In this document: piece after piece, positions 1 through 8,051 of the stretch
Layout of the letters: every line of letters starts with the position of its first letter
Position numbering within the stretch: position 1 is the first letter of the stretch
Source: Thermococcus thioreducens
GTDB lineage: Archaea; Methanobacteriota_B; Thermococci; Thermococcales; Thermococcaceae
Assembly: GCF_002214545.1 (NCBI RefSeq)
Contig: NZ_CP015105.1
Span: 248,001-312,000 of the forward strand
Reading direction: 5' to 3'
Length of the DNA: 64,000 bases
Notes under the pieces: generated by a model
What the model was told of the DNA's origin: nothing
Seen by the model: only the letters and a program-made list of their open reading frames with translations
The model's database searches: none
Position numbers and translations under genes: made by a program

Positions 1-919
1 CGATGATCGCCATTACCTCGCTGATTTTATCTCTCCCGCAGATACATCCCAGAACTTCCCTCTTGCCGCCGGCGTTGGCTCCGAGGGCCCTAACGCGTTC
101 TATTATCTCGGCCACATTTATCATCTCCGCTTCCTTCGCGGAGATCCTGAAGTACACCTGGCCCTTCCCGTGGAAGTTCCCGTTGATGACCACCGCGCCC
201 CTGTAACCGAGCTCCCAGACGAGCTTCCTCGCGACCTTGGAGATTACGTTGAAGGGGCTCTCAAAGTGAACGATGGCGAAGCCGTCCCGCTCCTCGGCGT
301 TTGAAACTGCCCCCTCTATGGCCTCTCTGATCGCTTCCACCTTCTTCACCCACGGCTCGTATTCGAGGAGCTCTTTGAGGTCTCTGCTTAAGAGAACCTC
401 AACCGCTTTCCCCACAGCTTCCCTCTCCATGGCGATATAGTTGGAGTCGATGAGCTCAACGAGCCTCAGCGCATCTTCCCGCGAGATTCCCTCCCTTTCC
501 AGGAGCTTTCTGACCTTATCCAGCTCAAAGGCCTTCTTCCCTATATCCCCAACGACACCGAGGGCGCTCCATGCGTTCCATATCCCGAAGTGCTCCGAGA
601 CGACGAGCGAGCAGGAGGGGTAGTACTCCCCACCGAGTGAGGGATTCACCTGCTCAACAAGTGGGTTTTTGATTCTCGGCTGGGTGTGGTGGTCTATGAA
701 CAGCGTCGGGATGTTAACCTTCTCGACCTCTCCCGGAACGTTGAAATCTAAAACGTAGAGCCTCTCGGTTTTCTCAACAGCCTCCCATATTCTCTCGTCG
801 AAGCGGAACTCACCTATCGGTGCCGTCATGTTGGTGAACCCTTCCATCTCCAGTGCCCTTACGAGAAGCGCCGCCGAGGTTATCCCATCGGTGTCCCAGT
901 GGTGGATGATTAGATGCAC
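1..919 (-). CDS. DHH-family phosphoesterase, C-terminus beyond the window
   Basis: The 306 visible codons start at GTG 919, behind the RBS GGGGTGAG. The N-terminus reads HLIIHHWDTDG, and a later FIDHHTQ gives the paired Asp/His metal ligands of DHH phosphoesterases. Near the left edge a Gly-rich stretch (ALGANAGGKREVLGC) resembles the DHHA1 substrate-binding domain. DHH enzymes cleave small phosphoesters such as nanoRNA, pAp or cyclic dinucleotides. It lies 28 bases downstream of sat on the same strand. A role in clearing 3'-phosphoadenosine 5'-phosphate from sulfate assimilation is therefore plausible, but this is inference. The family is sure; the substrate is not. Confidence 0.85.
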   Translation of the reverse strand, partial: MHLIIHHWDTDGITSAALLVRALEMEGFTNMTAPIGEFRFDERIWEAVEKTERLYVLDFNVPGEVEKVNIPTLFIDHHTQPRIKNPLVEQVNPSLGGEYYPSCSLVVSEHFGIWNAWSALGVVGDIGKKAFELDKVRKLLEREGISREDALRLVELIDSNYIAMEREAVGKAVEVLLSRDLKELLEYEPWVKKVEAIREAIEGAVSNAEERDGFAIVHFESPFNVISKVARKLVWELGYRGAVVINGNFHGKGQVYFRISAKEAEMINVAEIIERVRALGANAGGKREVLGCICGRDKISEVMAII

Positions 920-947
920 CTAACTCACCCCGCAAAAAATAATGAAA

Positions 948-2087
948 TCACTCCACGAACGGGTTCTCGAAGCTCCTCACGACTTCGAAGACCTCAGGCC
1001 TCATCATGTACTCCGGCGGCTGTTCTCCGGTCATTATCATCTTCCTGAGCTTGGTGCCGCTTATGTGGACGTGGAACTCTTTGCTGTGGGGGCATATCTT
1101 CGCGTTGACCATGCCGCCGCACTTCCTGCAGTAGAAGGACTCGCGGATGAACATCGGGGTTATCCCCAGGTCAGGGAACTCTCCGAAGAGGTCCCAGGCC
1201 TCGTAGGGGCCGTAATAGTCGCCGACTCCAGCGTGATCGCGGCCGACTATAAAGTGCGTCGCGCCGAAGTTCTTCCTCATTATCGCGTGGTGGATAGCCT
1301 CCCTCGGGCCTGCATAGCGCATCTCGTAGCGGACTGTCGCCAGTGTTGCCGCATCCCTGGGATAGTAGTGCTCGAAGAGCGTCTCGTAGGCCTTGATTAT
1401 AACCTCATCCCTGTAGTCGCCCTTCTTCTTCCTTCCCAGGACAGGGTTGATGAAGAGGCCATCGACGAAGGTCAGTGCCGCTTTCTGCACGTACTCGTGG
1501 CCGAGGTGGGGCACGTTCCTCGTCTGGAACGCAACGATGGTCTTCCAGCCGCGCTCCTTGAAGAGAACCCTCGTCTCGACCGGCCTGAGGGTGTACTTGG
1601 CGAAGGGGTTCGGGAGCTCGTTGAGGAGCTCTATCTCTCCGCCGACGAGGTAGTCCCCCATGTCCATAACTCTTGAAACGCCAGGGTGGGCCGGGTCATC
1701 CGTCTTGAAGACCTTGACCGCGAATTCCCTCTTGTCGTAGGTATATATCTCCTCGACGTGCATCCTCGCTATCGGCAGGTCGTCGTAGTAAAGGAGGATT
1801 GCATCGCCCTCGTCGAAGGTTTTCTCTTTGATATCGAGCACTATCGGGATCGTCCAGGGCGTGTCGTCGCTCAGGCGCATGTGGTCGAGGACGCTCCCGA
1901 AGTCGTCGCTCGTGAGAAAGCCCTTGAGGGGGGAATAAACGCCGTGGGCAATGTTTTCAAGGTCTATAGCGCGACCATGCTCGATCCGGACGCGAGGATA
2001 TTCCTTCTGCTCGCTCAGGATTCTCTCGCGGGTCCTCTCGGCAACGAGCCTCCTGACGAGCCTGCCTCCGTGGGGCTTTGAGACCAT
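948..2087 (-). CDS. sat: Sulfate adenylyltransferase (ATP sulfurylase)
   Basis: The 379-residue protein has the usual length of archaeal ATP sulfurylases and makes adenosine 5'-phosphosulfate from ATP and sulfate. The substrate-binding motif QTRNVPHLGHEY lies near residue 190 and the second active-site motif GRDHAGVGDYYG near 270. The C-terminal third carries a zinc-ligand set (CRKCGG...CPHS) just before a KLRKMI motif. It is the middle gene of a three-gene minus-strand set: ribbon-helix-helix protein, sat, DHH phosphoesterase. The start is ATG 2087. Sulfate assimilation is the natural role. Nothing is odd in the reading frame. Confidence 0.95.
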   Translation of the reverse strand: MVSKPHGGRLVRRLVAERTRERILSEQKEYPRVRIEHGRAIDLENIAHGVYSPLKGFLTSDDFGSVLDHMRLSDDTPWTIPIVLDIKEKTFDEGDAILLYYDDLPIARMHVEEIYTYDKREFAVKVFKTDDPAHPGVSRVMDMGDYLVGGEIELLNELPNPFAKYTLRPVETRVLFKERGWKTIVAFQTRNVPHLGHEYVQKAALTFVDGLFINPVLGRKKKGDYRDEVIIKAYETLFEHYYPRDAATLATVRYEMRYAGPREAIHHAIMRKNFGATHFIVGRDHAGVGDYYGPYEAWDLFGEFPDLGITPMFIRESFYCRKCGGMVNAKICPHSKEFHVHISGTKLRKMIMTGEQPPEYMMRPEVFEVVRSFENPFVE

Positions 2088-2112
2088 GGTACCACCTCAA
2101 AAAGGAAAGGCC

Positions 2113-2340
2113 TCAGTCGAGGTAGCCGAGTGCCCTGAGGCGCTCCTTGACCTTCTCTTCCTCCTCCTCGGTGAAGACTTCCTCCTTCTCCTCCTCTTCG
2201 AGGCTTGCCAGAACCTCGCGGAGGACGTAGGTGACGTAGTCCGAGACTGAAGTGAATCCGGTGCCCTCTATCCTGGCTTTAATCTTGTCGTAGAGGGGCT
2301 TCGGTATGGAAACGGTCGTGTACTTCTTCTCCTCTGCCAT
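2113..2340 (-). CDS. Small ribbon-helix-helix DNA-binding protein
   Basis: The start is ATG 2340, with AGGAGGTG seven bases upstream; an in-frame GTG at 2349 lies inside that RBS and is unlikely to be used. The 75-residue protein opens with a basic beta-strand (KYTTVSIPKPLYDKI), continues with two helices (TSVSDYVTYVLREVLASL) and ends in a very acidic Glu-rich tail (about residues 47-66). This is the ribbon-helix-helix (CopG/MetJ-like) fold with an added acidic helix. It lies 25 bases upstream of sat and is probably co-transcribed with it. A role as local regulator of the sulfate genes is inference. Confidence 0.8.
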   Translation of the reverse strand: MAEEKKYTTVSIPKPLYDKIKARIEGTGFTSVSDYVTYVLREVLASLEEEEKEEVFTEEEEEKVKERLRALGYLD

Positions 2341-2361
2341 AACAGACACCTCCTGTCTTAA

Positions 2362-2384
2362 TGATATTTAATTACATTTAATTA
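2362..2384 (-). promoter_or_regulatory. AT-rich promoter with tandem 9-base repeats upstream of the RHH-sat operon
   Basis: Two perfect direct copies of ATTTAATTA (2366-2374 and 2376-2384) lie 10 bases apart, one helical turn, immediately upstream of the RBS of the ribbon-helix-helix gene. The stretch also supplies the only TATA-like sequence for the operon. RHH dimers often bind tandem short repeats, so autoregulation is a reasonable guess. Confidence 0.45.
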
Positions 2385-2439
2385 AACGATGAGCTGAGAA
2401 TATAAAGATTTCGCATCGGGGGAGGAATCAGAGGCGGGT

Positions 2440-4812
2440 CTATCCGCCTTCAGTCCCGTGAAGGACGTCGTCTATTCTGAACACGCCCCTGTCGAGCACG
2501 GTCTTCTTCTGGACGTAGGTGTAGCGGACGACGACACTCCCGTTCAAGTTACCGGGCAGGGTAAATTTGTCCTTTCCTTTAACCCCGTACCACTTCTTGA
2601 AGACGAGGGTGCCGTTGTCGAGGTAGCCGTAGATGCCGATGCCAGTTCCCGTGGCGTTTGTGAACCTGAGGACCACTGAGCCGTTCTCGGCGGTAACAAC
2701 AACGTTGGGGTGCTCAAACCGGAATATCTTGATGTAGCCCCCGTCGGAATAAAATGGCTCGTACTCTTCAGGATACTCATCGGTGAACATTAGCCTCGCC
2801 AGCGGTGTGTTGAATGCTTTCCCGTTCATCAGCACGGCGTAGCCGTAGTTCAGGTTGATGTAAACGTAGGCATCGGCGTTCGGCCTGCCAGTGAGAGCCA
2901 CACTCTTCAAGGATTTTTCTCTCTCAACGAAAACTTCTTGCGGGATCACTATGGCGCTCCCTACGTTGACCTGAACGCTCCACCGGTCGCCCTTGGGCAC
3001 TGCCATTATCGAATACCCCCTGGAGGAAAAGAGGAGCATCCCGCCAGCCGATGACACCAACGGCAGGGGGATCATGGCGTACTCGGAGGGTGAGGCTCCC
3101 GCCGTGTTGAGCACCGAGCCGAACTTCATTATGATATCGTATGAAACGATTATGTAATCAACTCCAAGATTCATAAGGTATCTCTCGTTCTTCAGTCCGA
3201 GGTAGTACTGGGCAACTGCCCTGTTTGGACCTCCCTGGGCAACGGGCGCTCGTCCAGCGAAGTAAGTCACCCAGTGCCCCTGATCCCACCAGCTCAGGAC
3301 GACGTCGTTCATATTGGAGTTTTCTTTTAGATGGCTCAAAGCTTTCTCCCAGTATTCGTTGGTCAGAGGTTCAACCCCAAGGGTGGCCTGGAACCCCTGG
3401 TAAGCTCCCACGAGGGGTATGAGGATCAGTAGCCCAGACAACGCCAGTGCGGAGCTTTTCTTTGGAGAAAACCTTGAATGGAGAACCTCGTAAAGTGCGA
3501 TTAACCCAATTCCAGCACTTAGTGCTATCGAAATAGAGCCTATGAACAGGAACCTCGTCCACAAGATGACCATTGGAACCTGAACCAGAAGGGTTCCGAG
3601 GAGAAGGAAATCGCCGAGTTTTACCCTGGATGGGGAAAACCTCAATGCAAAGAGCGGTAGGATGACTCCTCCTAAACCATAGGCTTCCCACCAGTCTTTA
3701 AAGGCTGTTCTCTGTGTCTCGACTATTGGCGCCTCCGGGAACAGTCTCAGGAGGAGTTCGCTGACCCTTCCGTAGTACGTCACCGCTAGCCACAGAAACA
3801 CGACGAATCCGATACCAACGACCAGTATCCGAGTCTTCTTCCCTCTGAGAAACCTCGAAATAACAAGGAGCAGCAGGATGGTCAGAACCGCCAGAGGGAT
3901 TGCGTACTTCAGGTAAGCCAGCAGGAATGCATCTTTTATCCACCCAAAGTTCAATCCTAGTTCTTCTGCCAGTTTCTTGCCCAGCCAGCGGTTGTAGCCA
4001 ACCATTCCGTACCCGAATATTCCCCCGAGAGAGTTTGCAATCACTGCCCCGAGGGCTGTTGAGGCCGCGAGGATCAATGAGTCTATCAGATAGCCCTCTC
4101 TTTCGAGGAGAAAGGCCCCTACAGAGAGTAAGACCGCGTTCGCCAGGAGAAACGCGAATATCGGGTAGTAGGCCTGCCAGAATATCGCCGAAAAACCACC
4201 TGCAAGGGCAGGTATCAGGTAAAATGCCAGCCTCCCGTACCTCCATTTTCTCGGCTTCCAAGTTAGGGCTAGTGCAATCCCAGACAGGGCCACGCTGTAC
4301 CAGAAGAGCATGTAGTTATCTCCCCTGTAATAGCCGGCCATCGAGCGGAAGACATGGCCGAAGAGAACCGCCAGAAAGAACGCCGAGAGAAAGGCCTCCT
4401 TCTTTCCATAGAGCCTCAAAATGGCCAGATACGTGAACAGCACAGTCAGAACCCCAAAGATGACAGGCGTTATTCTGAATGCATCATAGAGAGACACTCC
4501 AAAGACTGAAAGGAACTTATTCACGTAAGCTGGGGTCATCCAGAGACCGAGGGGGTGGAAATTGTGTATCTGGAAACCCCACGGACCGATAGCATAGGGG
4601 AAAAAGTTCACCCACTCCCCCTTCTCCAACGCATACCTTATGTATGCGAGGTGGAAGTAGGGGTCATAGCCGAGGAGGTATTTAAAACGCATCGGGAGGA
4701 GCCTGATAGCGGAGGCTAAAACCGTTAGAATAACGGCAGCGTACTTAGGGGTTAAAATCAGGCCACACACCACAGCAAGCCTCTTTCTGATCTCGTCAGC
4801 ATCCATCAACAT
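2440..4812 (-). CDS. aglB: AglB/STT3-type dolichyl-phosphooligosaccharide-protein glycosyltransferase
   Basis: The 790-residue protein transfers lipid-linked glycan to Asn of N-x-S/T sequons on the outer face of the membrane. The N-terminal ~480 residues are a multi-span membrane domain with the catalytic DPYFHL motif near residue 50 and a TIxE-like PIVETQ segment near 365. The soluble C-terminal part carries the hallmark SWWDQGHW (WWDxG) near 505 and a DIIMKFGS segment matching the archaeal DK-type motif. The start is ATG 4812 or ATG 4806, the latter better spaced from GAGGGGG. It follows the nucleotidyltransferase gene by six bases, so the two are almost certainly one transcript. A small hairpin (GGCGG/CCGCC, 2432-2447) overlaps its stop codon. 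Confidence 0.93.
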   Translation of the reverse strand: MLMDADEIRKRLAVVCGLILTPKYAAVILTVLASAIRLLPMRFKYLLGYDPYFHLAYIRYALEKGEWVNFFPYAIGPWGFQIHNFHPLGLWMTPAYVNKFLSVFGVSLYDAFRITPVIFGVLTVLFTYLAILRLYGKKEAFLSAFFLAVLFGHVFRSMAGYYRGDNYMLFWYSVALSGIALALTWKPRKWRYGRLAFYLIPALAGGFSAIFWQAYYPIFAFLLANAVLLSVGAFLLEREGYLIDSLILAASTALGAVIANSLGGIFGYGMVGYNRWLGKKLAEELGLNFGWIKDAFLLAYLKYAIPLAVLTILLLLVISRFLRGKKTRILVVGIGFVVFLWLAVTYYGRVSELLLRLFPEAPIVETQRTAFKDWWEAYGLGGVILPLFALRFSPSRVKLGDFLLLGTLLVQVPMVILWTRFLFIGSISIALSAGIGLIALYEVLHSRFSPKKSSALALSGLLILIPLVGAYQGFQATLGVEPLTNEYWEKALSHLKENSNMNDVVLSWWDQGHWVTYFAGRAPVAQGGPNRAVAQYYLGLKNERYLMNLGVDYIIVSYDIIMKFGSVLNTAGASPSEYAMIPLPLVSSAGGMLLFSSRGYSIMAVPKGDRWSVQVNVGSAIVIPQEVFVEREKSLKSVALTGRPNADAYVYINLNYGYAVLMNGKAFNTPLARLMFTDEYPEEYEPFYSDGGYIKIFRFEHPNVVVTAENGSVVLRFTNATGTGIGIYGYLDNGTLVFKKWYGVKGKDKFTLPGNLNGSVVVRYTYVQKKTVLDRGVFRIDDVLHGTEGG

Positions 4813-4818
4813 TCCCCC

Positions 4819-5814
4819 TCATTCTCCCCTCTGTATCTTCGCGTGCCCTCCAACCAAACTCTTCCGCAGCTCAAGGTTTCTTATCTCGCACTTCTCATCT
4901 ATGATTGAGCGCCATATGGTCGAATTGCGTATTATCGTTCCACGGAATATTATCGAGTCGCTTATGTCGGAGTTCTCTATGACGCACTCCTCCCCTATGT
5001 AGGCGTAGGGCCCTATCATCGACCGGCCGAGTATTTTGGCACCGCGCTTTATGACAACCGGAGGTATTATCTTCGCGTAGGGACTGATCTGGATCTCCTC
5101 CACATGGCTTTCCTTCAGGAGGGTCTTCAGTGCCTCAAGGTAGCTATCGGCGGAACCTATATCGTACCAGTACTCTGAAAAGCGGTACGCCCTTATTTCC
5201 TCGCCCCTTTCGAGTAGCCACTGGATGAAGTAGCCGGGAGAATCACGGTTGCCGTTGGAGAGGTACTCGTCTATGCGCTCCATAACCCTTCTCGGAAAGA
5301 CATAAACGCCGGTGCTCACGAGGGTTGACCTTGGTGCAGCAGGTTTCTCCTGGAAGGAGATAACCCTGTCGCCCTCAAGAACCACAACACCGTAGCGCTT
5401 AGCGAGCTCAAGGTCACCGACGTCGTAGACCGCTATAAGAGTCCCCCCGTCGTAGGAGTTCAGAAAGTCCCGGAGGGAAAAGGAGAACAGGTTGTCCCCT
5501 GCTATCACGAGGTAGTCATCTGGGCCAAGCTCATCCAGTGCGTTTTTTAGCGCCCCGATTGTCCCAAGCTTTTCATCCTCGTGGAGGGTGTCCTCGACTA
5601 TCAGGCCCACCCCATACCGCTCCGCATACTGCCGGAAGTGTGCTTCAAAGAACCGGTTCGTTGAGACGTATGTATCCAGTTCCAGCTCCCCCGCCTTCTC
5701 CAGAATATAGTCGAGTATCACGCGGTTCCCAACTGGAAGCAGGGCCTTGGGATTGTCCTTTGTGATCGGCCACAACCTCGTGGCATATCCACCGGCCATG
5801 ATTAGAACTTTCAT
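4819..5814 (-). CDS. Sugar-phosphate nucleotidyltransferase (NDP-sugar synthase)
   Basis: The start is ATG 5814, preceded by GGTGGT and followed at once by the strand and G-loop MKVLIMAGGYATRLWP. The protein has 331 residues. The N-terminal ~230 residues form the nucleotidyltransferase domain, with the signature GGYATRLWPITKDNPK, the AGDN metal/nucleotide motif near residue 110 and the EKP motif near 165. The rest looks like left-handed beta-helix hexapeptides (PYAKIIPPVVIKRGAKILG). Such enzymes make dTDP-, UDP- or GDP-sugars; the sugar cannot be read from sequence. It is upstream of aglB and divergent from an epimerase, which places it in supply of N-glycan sugars. Confidence 0.88.
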   Translation of the reverse strand: MKVLIMAGGYATRLWPITKDNPKALLPVGNRVILDYILEKAGELELDTYVSTNRFFEAHFRQYAERYGVGLIVEDTLHEDEKLGTIGALKNALDELGPDDYLVIAGDNLFSFSLRDFLNSYDGGTLIAVYDVGDLELAKRYGVVVLEGDRVISFQEKPAAPRSTLVSTGVYVFPRRVMERIDEYLSNGNRDSPGYFIQWLLERGEEIRAYRFSEYWYDIGSADSYLEALKTLLKESHVEEIQISPYAKIIPPVVIKRGAKILGRSMIGPYAYIGEECVIENSDISDSIIFRGTIIRNSTIWRSIIDEKCEIRNLELRKSLVGGHAKIQRGE

Positions 5815-5861
5815 AGCTACCACCGGGGTCGTCTCTAGAGCTGAAGGGGGATATGCCCCAA

Positions 5862-5878
5862 ATGTATTTAAATTATTC
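5862..5878. promoter_or_regulatory. Single AT-rich element between divergent glycosylation genes
   Basis: Only 89 bases separate the two start codons (5814 and 5904). They contain one clear TATA-like element, ATGTATTTAAATTATT, which reads as a TATA box on both strands. It lies about 34 bases upstream of the epimerase ATG and about 55 upstream of the nucleotidyltransferase ATG. Both genes may share it or compete for it. Confidence 0.5.
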
Positions 5879-5903
5879 CGTTTCATCAACTGCGGTGGTA
5901 GGA

Positions 5904-6857
5904 ATGAAGGTTCTCGTCACTGGGGGTGCAGGCTTCATCGGTTCCCATCTCGTTGATGCCCTGATGGAGAGGGGATACAATGTTAGGGTTCTCGACGACC
6001 TGAGTGCTGGAAGTCTGGACAATATCAAACGTTGGCTTGAGCATGAGGGGTTCGAGTTCATAGAGGGGGACATGAGAAAGAGGGAAATTGTGGAGAAGGC
6101 CGTTGAAGGCGTAGATGCAGTCTTCCACCTAGCCGCCAACCCTGAAGTAAGGATCGGCTCCCAGAGTCCCGAACTGCTCTACGAGACCAACGTCCTCATA
6201 ACGTACAACCTGCTCAACGCAATGAGGGGTTCCAGCGTCAGATACCTTATATTCACGTCATCATCGACGGTCTACGGTGACGCCAAGATAATACCCACCC
6301 CTGAGGATTACGGCCCCTTGGAGCCGATAAGCGTCTATGGTGGGGCAAAGCTCGCCGCCGAAGCCCTGATAAGCGGCTACGCCCACACCTTCGGGTTCAG
6401 GGCCCTGATCTTCCGCCTGGCAAACATCATAGGCGAGCGCTCCAATCACGGCGTCATCTACGACTTCATAAACAAGCTGAGAAGAAACCCGGAGGAACTT
6501 GAGATACTCGGGGACGGAACGCAGAGGAAGAGCTACCTGCACGTGAGCGATACCGTTGATGGAATGCTCCACATTTTCGAGCACTTCGGGAAGGAAGGCA
6601 AAACCTATGACGCTTACAACCTCGGAAACAACGACTGGATAACGGTAAGGGAGATAGCTGAGATAGTCAGCGAGGAAATGAAACTAACGCCGGTCTTCAG
6701 GTTCACCGGCGGCGTCGACGGTGGCCGCGGCTGGAAGGGCGACGTCAAGTTCATGCGCCTGAGCATAGAGAAGGCAAAGAAAACGGGATGGAAACCGAAG
6801 CTCAACAGCTATGAAGCCGTGAGGAGAACTGTTAAGGAACTCCTGTCGCATCGTTAG
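5904..6857 (+). CDS. NAD-dependent nucleotide-sugar epimerase (GalE-like, extended SDR)
   Basis: The start is ATG 5904 (GGTGGTAGG just upstream), giving 317 residues that open with the Rossmann NAD-binding loop VTGGAGFIGSHL. The catalytic set of extended short-chain dehydrogenases is present: TSSSTVYGD near residue 115 and YGGAK (YxxxK) near 145. Members interconvert UDP-glucose/UDP-galactose or the N-acetyl forms. Position next to an NDP-sugar synthase and aglB suggests a role in N-glycan sugar supply. The exact sugar is unknown. Confidence 0.88.
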   Translation: MKVLVTGGAGFIGSHLVDALMERGYNVRVLDDLSAGSLDNIKRWLEHEGFEFIEGDMRKREIVEKAVEGVDAVFHLAANPEVRIGSQSPELLYETNVLITYNLLNAMRGSSVRYLIFTSSSTVYGDAKIIPTPEDYGPLEPISVYGGAKLAAEALISGYAHTFGFRALIFRLANIIGERSNHGVIYDFINKLRRNPEELEILGDGTQRKSYLHVSDTVDGMLHIFEHFGKEGKTYDAYNLGNNDWITVREIAEIVSEEMKLTPVFRFTGGVDGGRGWKGDVKFMRLSIEKAKKTGWKPKLNSYEAVRRTVKELLSHR

Positions 6858-6873
6858 ACCGTGAGAATAGTGA

Positions 6874-7030
6874 GGGGCACTGTACGAAAGAGGCCGGAGT
6901 GAAGTTCCACTCCTTGCAAATCCTTCCCTGTTAATTGCGGTTCCATGTTCCGTTGTGGCTCATGAAACCACTCGGGTCAGGTTTGTTCCGGGGTGAAGCT
7001 TTCGCTTCAGTCTCCCCCGCACGGTACCCC
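6874..7030 (-). ncRNA. Putative structured non-coding RNA, about 157 nt
   Basis: This 394-base gap has no credible protein gene. Read on the minus strand it folds well. A 12-position closing stem pairs 7030-7019 with 6885-6874 (one C-A mismatch, two G-U pairs). Inside are a hairpin with a GAAA tetraloop (TGAAGC 7009-7004 / GCTTCA 6999-6994, extended by GGGG/CCCC), a nine-pair hairpin (6969-6961 with 6947-6939), a CCTG/CAGG helix (6981-6978 with 6930-6927) around it, and a six-pair hairpin (6913-6908 with 6901-6896). TTTATATA at 7063-7056 lies the right distance upstream for a start at the first G of the closing stem. Its identity is unknown; Hgc-type RNAs of hyperthermophiles are one possibility. 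Confidence 0.6.
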
Positions 7031-7052
7031 TCAAATACTACTGGGGGCTTTA

Positions 7053-7065
7053 ACTATATAAACCT
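7053..7065 (-). promoter_or_regulatory. TATA box of the putative minus-strand RNA
   Basis: Minus-strand GGTTTATATAGTT has a consensus archaeal TATA element. About 26 bases downstream lies the first base of the closing stem of the putative RNA. The element can also be read as TATATAAA on the plus strand, but no gene follows there before the tRNAs. Confidence 0.55.
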
Positions 7066-7215
7066 TCGCTTTTATTTATTGCAAAATTTTATACTAACTT
7101 TTCGAAATAATTTCACAGAATTGGGTATTCTCCACTGTTCTGGGGGCCTTTTTACTGCGGTTTTATGAACCCTGCCGTTATTTATCTACCCTGACCGTTG
7201 GAGGTTTACCGAAAT

Positions 7216-7224
7216 CTTTTTAAA
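7216..7224 (+). promoter_or_regulatory. TATA box of the tRNA transcript
   Basis: CTTTTTAAA lies about 30 bases upstream of the first base of tRNA-Glu, the normal spacing for an archaeal tRNA promoter. It presumably drives both tRNA genes, which are only 13 bases apart. Confidence 0.65.
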
Positions 7225-7251
7225 CCCTCCCTCCTCCCTAATCTCGGACGC

Positions 7252-7329
7252 GCCCCGGTGGTGTAGCCCGGTCAATCATGCGGGACTCTCGATCCCGCGA
7301 CCCGGGTTCAAATCCCGGCCGGGGCACCA
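7252..7329 (+). tRNA. tRNA-Glu (anticodon CTC)
   Basis: The cloverleaf is complete: acceptor GCCCCGG pairs with CCGGGGC, the anticodon stem CGGGA/TCCCG closes the loop CTCTCGA (anticodon CTC, reading GAG), and the T arm is CCGGG-TTCAAAT-CCCGG. The terminal CCA is encoded. No intron is seen. Confidence 0.95.
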
Positions 7330-7342
7330 GAATCCTTCTCGT

Positions 7343-7420
7343 GGGCCCGTGGCTCAGCCTGGTCAGAGCGCCCGCCTGATAAGCGGGAGGTCCGGGGTTC
7401 GAACCCCCGCGGGCCCACCA
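7343..7420 (+). tRNA. tRNA-Ile (anticodon GAT)
   Basis: The cloverleaf is complete: acceptor GGGCCCG pairs with CGGGCCC, the anticodon stem CCCGC/GCGGG closes the loop CTGATAA (anticodon GAT), and the T arm is CGGGG-TTCGAAC-CCCCG. The CCA is encoded. It starts 13 bases after tRNA-Glu and is probably co-transcribed. A perfect 10-bp hairpin begins four bases after the CCA and could help end or process the transcript. Confidence 0.95.
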
Positions 7421-7423
7421 TAA

Positions 7424-7975
7424 GAAACTTTTGCCAAGCAAAAGTTTCATCAAAGTTGGTAGCTCCTTTTGGAAAACTAAATCCTTGGGTGATTTCTCAC
7501 CCAATGGCCGTTTTAAGTGTGAGAACTTTTCAAGTTGCTCCTCCGGTGAGGGTTTAACTTTAAATCGGCGCCCTTTGGGCGTCAAGAAGAGAGTAACCCC
7601 TTTTGAGGTTTATCCTCAACATGTTCTCGCTGAAGAATGGACACTTGTTGGTAAAAATCCCTTCATCTGGGCATTTCACGAAGAGCTACGTGCTTTTGGT
7701 GAAGCTTTTTCCAAAAGCTTCAGCGCTGGCGGAAAATTAAGCGCTCTTTTAAAGTGGGCTCATTTAAGTAGGGTGTCTTTTGACTTGCTCTTCTGTGCGT
7801 GTTTCTCTCTAAAAATGCGCCCAAAGGGCGCCGATATTGAAGTCAAAACCGTTTAATAATCTGTATCTGGAAACGCAAACACTCACAAAAGGGCTCCTTG
7901 CTAAGAGGAATCATAAACTTGATGAAACTCTGCCCAGCAAAGTTTCTTTGGTGAAGCTTTTTTCAAAAGCTTCAG
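7424..7975. repeat. Palindrome-rich intergenic repeat block
   Basis: About 550 bases hold related palindromes. A 10-bp perfect hairpin sits at 7424-7448, and a diverged inverted copy of it at 7924-7946. TTGGGTGA/TCACCCAA forms a hairpin at 7485-7504. A 16-base element CGGCGCCCTTTGGGCG at 7566-7581 recurs exactly, inverted, at 7818-7833, with similar flanks. A hairpin TGAAGCTTTT/AAAAGCTTCA at 7700-7722 recurs directly at 7952-7974. An open frame at 7431-7856 could encode 141 residues but has an odd composition, no clear RBS and spans the palindromes, so I treat it as doubtful. The layout suggests a degraded miniature mobile element or a Thermococcales intergenic repeat family. Confidence 0.6.
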
Positions 7976-8051
7976 CAGGAGAAAGGTTTATAAGCCAACT
8001 CCCTCAATGCCCACCAGTGATTAAAAACCACCTTTCTCGGAGGTGTTCGCA

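Noticed and set aside
942-1676. Open frame antisense to sat, and similar long antisense frames over alkaline phosphatase, guaB and purM
   Set aside because: They shadow well-conserved genes in GC-rich codons, lack start signals and have low-complexity translations.
7252-7420. tRNA genes as an integration site for a mobile element
   Set aside because: I found no repeat of either tRNA 3' end downstream and no integrase gene nearby.
7431-7856. A 141-residue protein gene downstream of tRNA-Ile
   Set aside because: It begins inside a perfect hairpin, has no clear RBS and is built across inverted repeats with matching flanks. I treat the block as repeat sequence.
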